A stretch of 15,352 bases of DNA. Origin: an uncultured Muribaculaceae bacterium (GTDB lineage: Bacteria; Bacteroidota; Bacteroidia; Bacteroidales; Muribaculaceae). The stretch is from assembly GCA_910576775.1 (NCBI GenBank), contig CAJTJV010000048.1:1-15352 (forward strand), in the 5' to 3' direction. Of the stretch, positions 1 to 5,809 are shown in pieces. The first letter of the stretch is position 1. Each line of letters begins with the position of its first letter. Position numbers and translations under genes: made by a program. The notes below the pieces were generated by a model. That model was given only the letters and a program-made list of their open reading frames with translations, was not told where the DNA came from and made no database searches.

Positions 1-38
1 CGGTTCAGTTGCAGGATGCCGATAACTTTCGAGTACAT
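1..38 (-). CDS. possible 5' end of a divergent gene, cut by the window edge
   Basis: Reading leftward from an ATG at 38, an open frame begins MYSKVIGILQLN and runs off the window edge. It stays open for only about twelve codons, so no family can be named. A divergent gene would fit the layout, since nadB starts rightward 112 bp away. A weak promoter-like TTTG lies on the minus strand at 54-57, but no good -33 element accompanies it. This may be chance. Confidence 0.25.
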   Translation of the reverse strand, partial: MYSKVIGILQLN

Positions 39-96
39 CGCAATTGAAATATTCAAAGCATTTTTGAAAGAGCCGTGTCTTTTTCGATTGTTGATG

Positions 97-127
97 TTGA
101 AAAATATATAAAAATCCTTTACCTTTG
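97..127 (+). promoter_or_regulatory. Bacteroidales promoter of nadB
   Basis: TTG at 97-99 and TACCTTTG at 120-127 match the Bacteroidetes -33/-7 consensus (TTG, about 20 bp, TAnnTTTG) with a spacer of exactly 20 bp. Transcription should begin near 131-133. That places the ATG at 75 upstream of the promoter and selects the ATG at 150 as the nadB start, with a leader of only about 18 nt. Confidence 0.85.
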
Positions 128-149
128 CGTCGACCAAATTAACGTGGAA

Positions 150-1730
150 ATGATATTTGAATACGACTATCTCGTGATAGGTTCAGGCATTGCCGGAATG
201 AGCTTTGCCTTGAAAGTTGCCCGAGAGGGCAAGCGTGTAGCTCTTGTATGTAAGACAAGTCTCGAAGAAGCTAATACAGCGCTCGCACAGGGTGGCGTGG
301 CCTCTGTCACCAATCTTGAGCTTGATGACTTTGAAAAGCATATTCACGACACAATGGTTGCCGGCGACTGGCTAAGCGATCCCAAGGCCGTGGAGAAGGT
401 CGTGAAAGGGGCTCCCGAGCAGATACGTCAACTTATAGAATGGGGTGTCAATTTCGACAAGAAAGAAGATGGGTCTTTCGATCTCCATCGTGAAGGCGGA
501 CATAGTGAGTTCCGCATTCTCCATCATGCCGACAATACAGGTTTTGAGATTCAGGAGAGTCTTATAAAGGCTGTAAGGCAGAATCCATATATCGATGTCT
601 TCGAGCATAATTTCGCCATTGAGATTATCACCCAGCATCATCTCGGCAAGATTGTGACGCGCCGCACCCCGGACATCACATGCTTTGGCGCATATGTCCT
701 TGATATCAACGCCGGTGTGGTGAACACATTCCTCAGTAAAATCACAGTCATGGCTACCGGTGGAGTCGGTGCTGTATATCAGACAACGACAAACCCTCTT
801 GTCGCCACCGGCGACGGTATTGCAATGGTCTACCGTGCCAAAGGTACTGTAAGCGACATGGAATTCATACAGTTCCATCCCACCGCGCTATATCATCCCG
901 GCGATCGTCCGTCGTTTCTTATCACAGAGGCCATGCGCGGCTATGGCGCCGTGCTGCGCAATCTCCGCGGCGAGGAATTCATGCACAAATATGATCCGCG
1001 TCTCTCGCTGGCACCCCGCGATATCGTGGCGCGAGCCATCGACTCGGAGATGAAACTCAACGGTGACGATCATGTATACCTTGATGTAACACATAAGGAT
1101 CCGGAGGAAACCAAGAAGCATTTTCCCAACATATATGCCAAATGTCTGTCTCTTGGCATAGACATTACAAAAGATTATATACCGGTTGCTCCGGCCGCGC
1201 ACTATCTATGCGGAGGCATCCGCGTAGACCTTAACGGAGAATCGTCGATCAAGCATCTATATGCTCTGGGCGAATGCTCCTGCACGGGTCTTCACGGCGG
1301 CAACCGTCTGGCTTCCAATTCGCTTATTGAGGCGGTTGTGTATGCCGACGCCGCAGCCGGACATGCTTCTCAGGAAGTTGAGCACATCAATCTGCGGACA
1401 GATGTGCCGCAGTGGAATGACGAAGGCACGCAGCACAACGAGGAAATGGTGCTTATCACCCAGAGCATACGTGAGGTGAATCAGATTATGGGCTATTACG
1501 TGGGCATCGTGCGCTCGAATCTGCGTCTTGACCGCGCATGGAACCGTCTCGACATCCTTTTTGAGGAAACAGAGCGTCTGTTCAAATGCTCGAAAGCCTC
1601 GCGCGAGATATGTGAGCTACGCAATATCATAAATGTGGGTTATCTGATAATGCGGCAGGCCAAGGAGCGCCGTGAGTCGCGAGGCCTGCATTACACAATA
1701 GATTATCCCCCGCACAAGCAGGATCAGTAA
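150..1730 (+). CDS. nadB: L-aspartate oxidase (quinolinate synthase subunit B)
   Basis: NadB is a cytoplasmic FAD enzyme that oxidises L-aspartate to iminoaspartate, which NadA condenses with dihydroxyacetone phosphate to quinolinate in de novo NAD synthesis. The protein has 526 residues, against about 540 in E. coli. The FAD-binding GSGIAG lies at residues 11-16, followed by ALAQGGVA, REGGHS (114-119), the FIQFHP motif, APRDIVARAID with Arg290, AAHYLCGG with His351, and GLHGGNRLASNSL with Arg386. These three residue numbers agree with the catalytic residues I recall for the E. coli enzyme. REGGHS and the lack of a fumarate reductase-type setting favour NadB over SdhA/FrdA. The frame is open back to 75, but 150 is chosen because the promoter lies at 97-127 and because residues upstream of 150 are not NadB-like. 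The stop is one base before the next ATG, so the two genes are probably co-transcribed. No nadA or nadC is visible. Confidence 0.95.
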   Translation: MIFEYDYLVIGSGIAGMSFALKVAREGKRVALVCKTSLEEANTALAQGGVASVTNLELDDFEKHIHDTMVAGDWLSDPKAVEKVVKGAPEQIRQLIEWGVNFDKKEDGSFDLHREGGHSEFRILHHADNTGFEIQESLIKAVRQNPYIDVFEHNFAIEIITQHHLGKIVTRRTPDITCFGAYVLDINAGVVNTFLSKITVMATGGVGAVYQTTTNPLVATGDGIAMVYRAKGTVSDMEFIQFHPTALYHPGDRPSFLITEAMRGYGAVLRNLRGEEFMHKYDPRLSLAPRDIVARAIDSEMKLNGDDHVYLDVTHKDPEETKKHFPNIYAKCLSLGIDITKDYIPVAPAAHYLCGGIRVDLNGESSIKHLYALGECSCTGLHGGNRLASNSLIEAVVYADAAAGHASQEVEHINLRTDVPQWNDEGTQHNEEMVLITQSIREVNQIMGYYVGIVRSNLRLDRAWNRLDILFEETERLFKCSKASREICELRNIINVGYLIMRQAKERRESRGLHYTIDYPPHKQDQ

Positions 1731-1731
1731 T

Positions 1732-3120
1732 ATGAATTTCAAGAAGCTTATTATAGTCGCGGTGACAGTTGCCGCAGTGTTTGCCGCTTCCGCCTCCGAC
1801 AGCCCCCGCTATGTATTTTATTTTATCGGCGACGGCATGGGTCTCGGGCATGTCAATGCCGCCCAGGCTTATAACCGCATAGTGAGGGGAAACAAGGAGC
1901 CGCTGATGATGATGCAGTTCCCTGTAGCTTCCGTCGCCACCACGTATTCGGCTTCGTGGCCTGTTACGGATTCCGCCGCCGCGGGAACTGCTCTCGCCAC
2001 AGGCCATAAGACCGCCAATGGCATGCTCGGAATGACGCCGGATACCGTTGCGGTGCAGTCGATTGCCGCCGACCTTTTCCGTAATGGCTGGGGCGTGGGT
2101 ATTGTCACCTCCGTAACGCCGGATGATGCCACTCCCGGAGCGTTTTATGCCCATCAGCCTTCGCGTTCCCGATATTTTGAAATAGGGAAGCAGGCGCTTG
2201 AGAGCGGATATCAGTTTATTGCCGGAAGCACCTTGCGCGGCACCAAAGATAAAGAGGGGAACCCGACCGGACTCGTTGAACTGTTCAGAGAAAACGGGGT
2301 TGATGTGGTGTATGGAACTGCCGGTCTTGAGAAAAGCACGGCAGAACGCATTCTGCTGCTGAATCCCGAAAATGTCAGATCGCATAATATCGGTTATACC
2401 ATTGATTCGATTCAGGGTGTGCTGAATCTTCCTGATATGACACGCAGCTGTCTCGCACATCTTGAAAAGACGTCGCCCGAGCACTTTTTCATGATGGTGG
2501 AGGGCGGAAACATCGACCATGCAGCCCACGCGAACGACGGCGGTACTGTTATTAAGGAAATTATAAATTTCAACGAGGCCATAGGTGTGGCATATAAGTT
2601 TTATCTGGCTCATCCTGAGGAAACTCTGATTGTCGTTACCGCAGATCACGACACCGGTGGCATGTCGTTCGATTTCAAATGGGGTGCCGACCTTGGCGCT
2701 ATCGACTATCAGCGCGTGTCGAAAGACCGTTTTTCCGACTGGTGCCGGGGTTTGCTGAAAAGCCGTCGCAATTTCACGTGGGAGGACATGAAGGAATACC
2801 TGAGCGAGAATCTCGGTTTCTGGACCGGAGTCCCGGTAACGGAGCAGGAGGCTGAAAAGCTACGAGCCGCTTTCGACAAGACCTTCGAGATGCGTAACAG
2901 CGCAGACCAGAAGACTCTCTACAATACTTTCAATGAATTTGCGGTGGCAGTTTTCAACGTTCTCAACGAACATGCCGGTGTAAGTTTCACAACCACCTCT
3001 CATGCCGGAAATCTCGTACCCGTATATGCAATAGGTGTGGGTGTCGACAGTTTCAAAGGATTCAACGATAATACCGATATCCCTGCTACGATACTTAAAT
3101 TGACACAGGGCGTCGAATAA
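1732..3120 (+). CDS. secreted alkaline phosphatase, PhoA superfamily
   Basis: This 462-residue enzyme hydrolyses phosphate monoesters outside the cytoplasm. Residues 1-22 form a Sec signal peptide (KK, a hydrophobic run, then ASAS). All hallmark residues are visible: metal ligand Asp34 in GDGMG, nucleophile Ser81 in TDSAAAGT, Asp132 and Thr134 in DDATPG, Glu257, Asp262 and His266 in VEGGNIDHAAH, Asp305-His306 in TADHDTGG, and His424 in TSHAG. The two-zinc plus magnesium site therefore looks complete and the enzyme is probably active. The ATG lies one base after the nadB stop, and no promoter is seen between them, so it is probably the second gene of a nadB operon. No Pho-box could be recognised. 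The physiological substrate cannot be read from the sequence. A role in salvaging phosphate from nucleotides outside the cell is only a guess. Confidence 0.93.
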   Translation: MNFKKLIIVAVTVAAVFAASASDSPRYVFYFIGDGMGLGHVNAAQAYNRIVRGNKEPLMMMQFPVASVATTYSASWPVTDSAAAGTALATGHKTANGMLGMTPDTVAVQSIAADLFRNGWGVGIVTSVTPDDATPGAFYAHQPSRSRYFEIGKQALESGYQFIAGSTLRGTKDKEGNPTGLVELFRENGVDVVYGTAGLEKSTAERILLLNPENVRSHNIGYTIDSIQGVLNLPDMTRSCLAHLEKTSPEHFFMMVEGGNIDHAAHANDGGTVIKEIINFNEAIGVAYKFYLAHPEETLIVVTADHDTGGMSFDFKWGADLGAIDYQRVSKDRFSDWCRGLLKSRRNFTWEDMKEYLSENLGFWTGVPVTEQEAEKLRAAFDKTFEMRNSADQKTLYNTFNEFAVAVFNVLNEHAGVSFTTTSHAGNLVPVYAIGVGVDSFKGFNDNTDIPATILKLTQGVE

Positions 3121-3121
3121 G

Positions 3122-3138
3122 CCGGGTGCAACCCCCGG
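3122..3138. repeat. small GC-rich hairpin after the phosphatase gene
   Basis: CCGGG at 3122-3126 pairs with CCCGG at 3134-3138 around a 7-nt loop, directly after the phosphatase stop. No T-run follows, so it is not a classical terminator. It may be a degenerate relative of the CCCGGGC palindrome at 15219-15242. Confidence 0.35.
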
Positions 3139-3167
3139 GTGTGTGCGGATACGACGAAAATAAGCGA

Positions 3168-3185
3168 CGAGGCTGCGGAGCCTCG
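3168..3185. repeat. perfect 7-bp hairpin, intergenic palindrome
   Basis: CGAGGCT (3168-3174) and AGCCTCG (3179-3185) form a perfect stem around a GCGG loop. The 12-mer GAGCCTCGGAGA at 3178-3189 recurs at 15319-15330, which suggests a dispersed intergenic repeat. No T-run follows. Confidence 0.45.
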
Positions 3186-3198
3186 GAGATACATCAGA

Positions 3199-3237
3199 TG
3201 CCGTAAAAGAGTCTCTCCGAGACTTTCCAATGCGGCA
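3199..3237. terminator. two-level stem-loop, possible terminator of the nadB operon
   Basis: An inner stem AGTCTC (3210-3215) / GAGACT (3219-3224) has a TCC loop and A/T-rich flanks. It is enclosed by TGCCG (3199-3203) pairing with CGGCA (3233-3237). This is the best candidate for ending transcription from nadB and the phosphatase gene, but it lacks a proper T-tract. A role as bidirectional terminator or as a repeat element is equally possible. Confidence 0.4.
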
Positions 3238-3318
3238 GTGCGCCCCTGCATGAAGTAAGCATCAGAGAAAGTTGGTCTGTTTCGGATGCTGCTGTTTGCT
3301 TTATTATGGCCAAAATCC

Positions 3319-3522
3319 TTATTGTATGCGGCGAACTATAGTCGCGCACAGAACTATCGCCGTGTATACAAGAATAAAGGTTACCGATACTATAAGAAGG
3401 TTGGAATCGGGAGTGAATACGAAATAACGCACACCAAGAGTGATGATTACGGCGGCAACGAAGGCGAGCAGGTTGGCTTTTGTTTTTCCGAAATATCTCA
3501 TAGTTGAAAATTTGTCTGACAT
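3319..3522 (-). CDS. small two-helix membrane protein, unknown function
   Basis: The predicted product has 67 residues: a short basic N-terminus (KTK around residue 14), a hydrophobic helix at about 18-35 (LLAFVAAVIITLGVRYFVF), a short polar turn with TPDSN, a second helix at about 42-61 (LLIVSVTFILVYTAIVLCA), and a basic C-terminus RRIQ. Lysines and arginines at both ends suggest that both termini face the cytoplasm. Codon choice (GCC, CTC, ATC) resembles neighbouring genes, which favours this strand over the overlapping rightward frame. A second possible start is Met8 at 3501. No clear promoter was found upstream. I do not recognise a family. It stands alone between convergent and divergent neighbours, so context gives no role. 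Confidence 0.55.
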   Translation of the reverse strand: MSDKFSTMRYFGKTKANLLAFVAAVIITLGVRYFVFTPDSNLLIVSVTFILVYTAIVLCATIVRRIQ

Positions 3523-3710
3523 GTGTATAACGGAGAATGCACAGATTTTATTACAGATGACGCGGAGAGATGGCTTTGAACCGTGAGAGAGCGGAACACA
3601 TAGGAAAAAATGATAATTTTCAGCCTATAATTCTATGTTAAATTCCTGTAAGCTGTGGCAAAAAGCTGATGAAATAGCAGTAAAATCGCTCAAAAGTTAA
3701 GCAAAATACG
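3523..3710. other. AT-rich intergenic stretch without a recognised gene
   Basis: This is the left part of the space between the small leftward gene and the regulator gene. No open frame with a credible start, no tRNA-like structure and no clear promoter on either strand was found here. It probably holds the promoter of the leftward gene, but no CAAAnnTA (reverse -7) match is present, only the one-mismatch CAAAAGTT near 3690. Confidence 0.5.
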
Positions 3711-3730
3711 CAATTAACATCAATTAACAT
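3711..3730 (+). repeat. exact tandem 10-bp repeat upstream of the regulator promoter
   Basis: CAATTAACAT occurs twice in direct tandem, at 3711-3720 and 3721-3730. A period of 10 bp is close to one helical turn, so both copies present the same face of the DNA. It ends 22 bp before the -33 element of the promoter at 3753-3783, which is a usual place for an activator site. AraC-type proteins often bind direct repeats, so autoregulation is possible but unproven. Confidence 0.55.
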
Positions 3731-3734
3731 AAAT

Positions 3735-3743
3735 GGGGGGGGG
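3735..3743 (+). repeat. homopolymer of nine G just upstream of the -33 element
   Basis: Nine consecutive G lie in otherwise very AT-rich DNA, between the tandem repeat (3711-3730) and the -33 TTG (3753-3755). Homopolymeric G runs of this length are prone to slipped-strand length changes. Here a change would alter spacing and helical phase between the possible activator site and the promoter. Confidence 0.6.
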
Positions 3744-3752
3744 TAAAATTTA

Positions 3753-3783
3753 TTGTTATATAGGATAAAATGTATTAAATTTG
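3753..3783 (+). promoter_or_regulatory. Bacteroidales promoter of the AraC-type regulator gene
   Basis: TTG at 3753-3755 and TAAATTTG at 3776-3783 match the Bacteroidetes consensus with a 20-bp spacer. Transcription should start near 3788, giving a leader of about 44 nt before the ATG at 3832. The core and early transcribed bases recur almost unchanged at the structural operon promoter (5088-5104). Confidence 0.8.
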
Positions 3784-3831
3784 CATCTCCAAACATGATA
3801 TAAGACTAACCGCATACGAAATCTCCTCATA

Positions 3832-4998
3832 ATGGACACTGACATGACAACAGTCGCAAATGCAATCTACCTTAGCAATGCAATGGTATTGTTTTTGTGT
3901 GTCGGTGGAATGATAGTCCTTTTCAAAAAGTGGAACGGGCGTAGGGCGAGGATATATCTCGGTGTTGCGCTTCTGTTGTGGGCTTTCCCTTATATTGTTG
4001 CCGTTGCAAGGCATTTGGCACTTGTGCCGTCTCTGCACTATGCGCATATCCTGTGCCCGTTAGTAGCAACAGGTTTTGTGTTTTTCAGTTTGATTCTGCT
4101 CCCTTATCCGCTTGAGCTTGTCAATCCGGGATGGCTGACGTTGCCGAGGCTGTTGCGCCGTATCTCTCCTGCTCTTGCAGTCCTTGTGCTTATGTGGGTT
4201 GCATGGTGGATTAAGCCATTATGTCTCATCGGATCCCATGATTATCTGCGGCATTTCTTCGGCTTCTCGGTATGGACGCGCACACTTATGGTAGCCGTCC
4301 CGTTCGTGTATATTCTGTGGACTGCCGACGAGGTGCTGAAAGTAGACCGGAGATGGAAATCATGGAGTGCCGAGCGCGGTGTATCCACTCCCAAAGCCAC
4401 AGCATGGCTTCAAGGCTATTTTTTTGGCATGTTTATGCTGTGCATTTCGTATGTTTTTGTGATTTTCAGCAATACTCCCTTGAGTTTCCTTGCGTACGAC
4501 ATCATAACTATAGTTTTTCTAAGTTTCCTGGTTTATAAAGCCATCTTCACCGATTCCGTTTATCCTGAGAGCTTTTATTGCTGCTCGTCGGACGGAGGTT
4601 TTCGTAATGATGATATCGACAGTGCATTTGTGTCGCGTATTCCGGAATACAAACATATTGTGGAGGAATGGTTTGAGCGGGAGCATCCATATCTTGACAG
4701 CCATTTCAAACTTGAGAATGTGAAGGATGTAGTTCCACTCAACCGTACATATATCTCCCGTATTTTCAATGAAGGATTCGGGCTCGGCTTCTCCGATTAT
4801 ATCCGTAATCTGCGCATGCAGGAAGCACGGCGTCTTCTGGAGGAAGAACCCGATACAGGTATAGGAGAGATTGCCGAACGCTGCGGCTTCTCTACACACA
4901 GCTCTTTCCACCGCAGTTTCATGCAGAATAACGAAGGTCTTACTCCGGGTGAGTACCGTCAGCATATGTTGACACGCAATAAAGAAAGGAAATCGTAA
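3832..4998 (+). CDS. membrane-tethered AraC-family transcriptional regulator
   Basis: The 388-residue protein has two parts. Residues about 9-243 contain six to seven hydrophobic helices (roughly 9-31, 39-60, 69-95, 111-133, 141-168, 193-217 and 219-243). Residues about 280-380 form an AraC/XylS DNA-binding domain. Its first helix-turn-helix is near 293-320 (LNRTYISRIFNE, then GFSDYIRNLRMQEARRLL). The second is near 341-378 (IGEIAERCGFSTHSSFHRSFMQ, then the family signature LTPGEYR). The protein is probably an inner-membrane sensor that binds DNA without a separate kinase. It is the only regulator in the window and lies 224 bp upstream of the pilus operon on the same strand, so control of that operon is the likely role. 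Its ligand is unknown. An alternative start is Met5 at 3844. No Shine-Dalgarno site is evident, as usual in this phylum. Confidence 0.88.
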   Translation: MDTDMTTVANAIYLSNAMVLFLCVGGMIVLFKKWNGRRARIYLGVALLLWAFPYIVAVARHLALVPSLHYAHILCPLVATGFVFFSLILLPYPLELVNPGWLTLPRLLRRISPALAVLVLMWVAWWIKPLCLIGSHDYLRHFFGFSVWTRTLMVAVPFVYILWTADEVLKVDRRWKSWSAERGVSTPKATAWLQGYFFGMFMLCISYVFVIFSNTPLSFLAYDIITIVFLSFLVYKAIFTDSVYPESFYCCSSDGGFRNDDIDSAFVSRIPEYKHIVEEWFEREHPYLDSHFKLENVKDVVPLNRTYISRIFNEGFGLGFSDYIRNLRMQEARRLLEEEPDTGIGEIAERCGFSTHSSFHRSFMQNNEGLTPGEYRQHMLTRNKERKS

Positions 4999-5065
4999 AA
5001 TGACGGTTGACCGGTATATGATGCTTTATTTTACAGTATGCGAAAAAATATTTACGACATGTCAA

Positions 5066-5095
5066 TTCCCTTGTTATCGATATTCGGTAAATTTG
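5066..5095 (+). promoter_or_regulatory. probable promoter of the pilus operon
   Basis: TAAATTTG at 5088-5095 is a perfect -7 element. The -33 region is weak: TTC at 5066-5068 with a 19-bp spacer is the best fit, since the TTG at 5071-5073 is too close. A weak -33 is typical of activator-dependent promoters. A TATCGATA palindrome sits in the spacer (5075-5082). The start site would be near 5100, leaving a leader of about 120 nt before the first gene at 5223. Confidence 0.7.
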
Positions 5096-5111
5096 CATTT
5101 CCAATAGAACT

Positions 5112-5125
5112 GATATGGCCATATC
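5112..5125. promoter_or_regulatory. perfect 14-bp palindrome in the operon leader
   Basis: GATATGG at 5112-5118 is followed directly by its reverse complement CCATATC at 5119-5125. It lies about 12 to 25 bases downstream of the predicted transcription start, a place where a repressor or roadblock operator could act. Its centre is 21.5 bp from the centre of the next dyad, about two helical turns. Confidence 0.5.
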
Positions 5126-5130
5126 GTGTG

Positions 5131-5163
5131 ATTGCTAATCATTATCAATAGCCATCCTTTTTT
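5131..5163 (+). promoter_or_regulatory. 19-bp dyad followed by a six-T run, operator or attenuator candidate
   Basis: ATTG-c-TAAT-c-ATTA-t-CAAT at 5131-5149 is symmetric about 5140 apart from the centre base and one mismatched pair. An outer pair, ATGGC (5115-5119) with GCCAT (5151-5155), can enclose it in RNA. TTTTTT follows at 5158-5163. The block can be read either as a DNA operator or as a leader hairpin that stops transcription before the first gene. Confidence 0.45.
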
Positions 5164-5222
5164 ACGAACAAACCAAAATAAGATAAACCAATCAGGTACG
5201 TCGATAAGATAAGTACTTTCGA

Positions 5223-5804
5223 ATGAAAAATAGATTATTAGTATTGCTACTTGCTTTATGCGGTACGCTGTCTGTTGTGAACGGGCAGAATGTAGCGCTG
5301 AAGACAAATCTGCTCTATGACGCAACCGCCACACTCAATGGTGGCGTCGAGGTGAAATTTGCCCCGCAGTGGACCGGCGACCTGAGCGCCAATCTGAATG
5401 CATGGGCTATCAAGGATCACCGCTGGAAACACTGGCTCGTCCAGCCCGAAATACGCTACTGGTTCTGCGAGGCTTTCTCCGGCCATTTCATTGCCGCACA
5501 TCTGATAGGCGGCCAGTACAATTTCGGCAATCTCGATATGAATTTCAAATTCCTCGGGACGGATTTCAGCAAGCTAAAGGATTACCGTTTCCAGGGCTGG
5601 ATGGGCGGCGCAGGCATAGCCTACGGCTACAGCTGGATTCTCGACCGGCACTGGAACATCGAGGCTGAAATCGGCCTCGGATGGGTATATACCCGTTACA
5701 GTAAATACGAATGCGCCAACTGCGGCAAGAAAATCGAGACCAATCATCCTCACAACTATGTCGGCCCGACCAAGGCTGCCGTGAACCTAATCTACACATT
5801 CTGA
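5223..5804 (+). CDS. DUF3575-like outer-membrane barrel protein of a fimbrial locus
   Basis: The 193-residue protein begins with a Sec signal peptide (MKNRLLVLLLALCGTLSVVNG, cleavage probably before Gln22). It continues with NVALKTNLLYDATATLNGGVEVKFAP, the recognisable opening of DUF3575 proteins. The rest alternates aromatic and small residues as in beta-strands (YRFQGWMGGAGIAYGYSWIL, WNIEAEIGLGWVYTRY) and ends in the aromatic residue of LIYTF, as outer-membrane barrels often do. A C-x2-C pair (CANCGKK) lies near the C-terminus in a probable loop, where it could form a disulfide or bind metal. It is first in the pilus operon and five bases before the next gene. DUF3575 genes commonly accompany fimbrillin clusters in Bacteroidales, but their job is not established. 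A role in fibre export or in the outer membrane base is inference. Confidence 0.8.
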   Translation: MKNRLLVLLLALCGTLSVVNGQNVALKTNLLYDATATLNGGVEVKFAPQWTGDLSANLNAWAIKDHRWKHWLVQPEIRYWFCEAFSGHFIAAHLIGGQYNFGNLDMNFKFLGTDFSKLKDYRFQGWMGGAGIAYGYSWILDRHWNIEAEIGLGWVYTRYSKYECANCGKKIETNHPHNYVGPTKAAVNLIYTF

Positions 5805-5809
5805 CGATT

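Noticed and set aside
75..149. Upstream extension of nadB to the ATG at 75
   Set aside because: The consensus promoter at 97-127 lies inside this stretch, and the added residues do not resemble a NadB N-terminus.
1627..2649. 340-codon leftward open frame
   Set aside because: It lies antisense to nadB and the alkaline phosphatase, whose motifs are complete, and its own translation is Arg/His/Gly-rich without domain features.
3286..3507. 73-codon rightward frame opposite the small membrane protein
   Set aside because: It starts with a hydrophobic stretch, but the rest is tyrosine/lysine-rich without structure. The leftward frame has coherent helices and better codon use.
5214..5221. TACTTTCG as a second -7 element before the DUF3575-like gene
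   Set aside because: It has one mismatch and would place the transcript start after the ATG at 5223.
4999..5222. Invertible promoter flanked by inverted repeats
   Set aside because: The palindromes found are self-contained and lie downstream of the -7 element. No pair of inverted repeats flanks the promoter and no recombinase gene is present.
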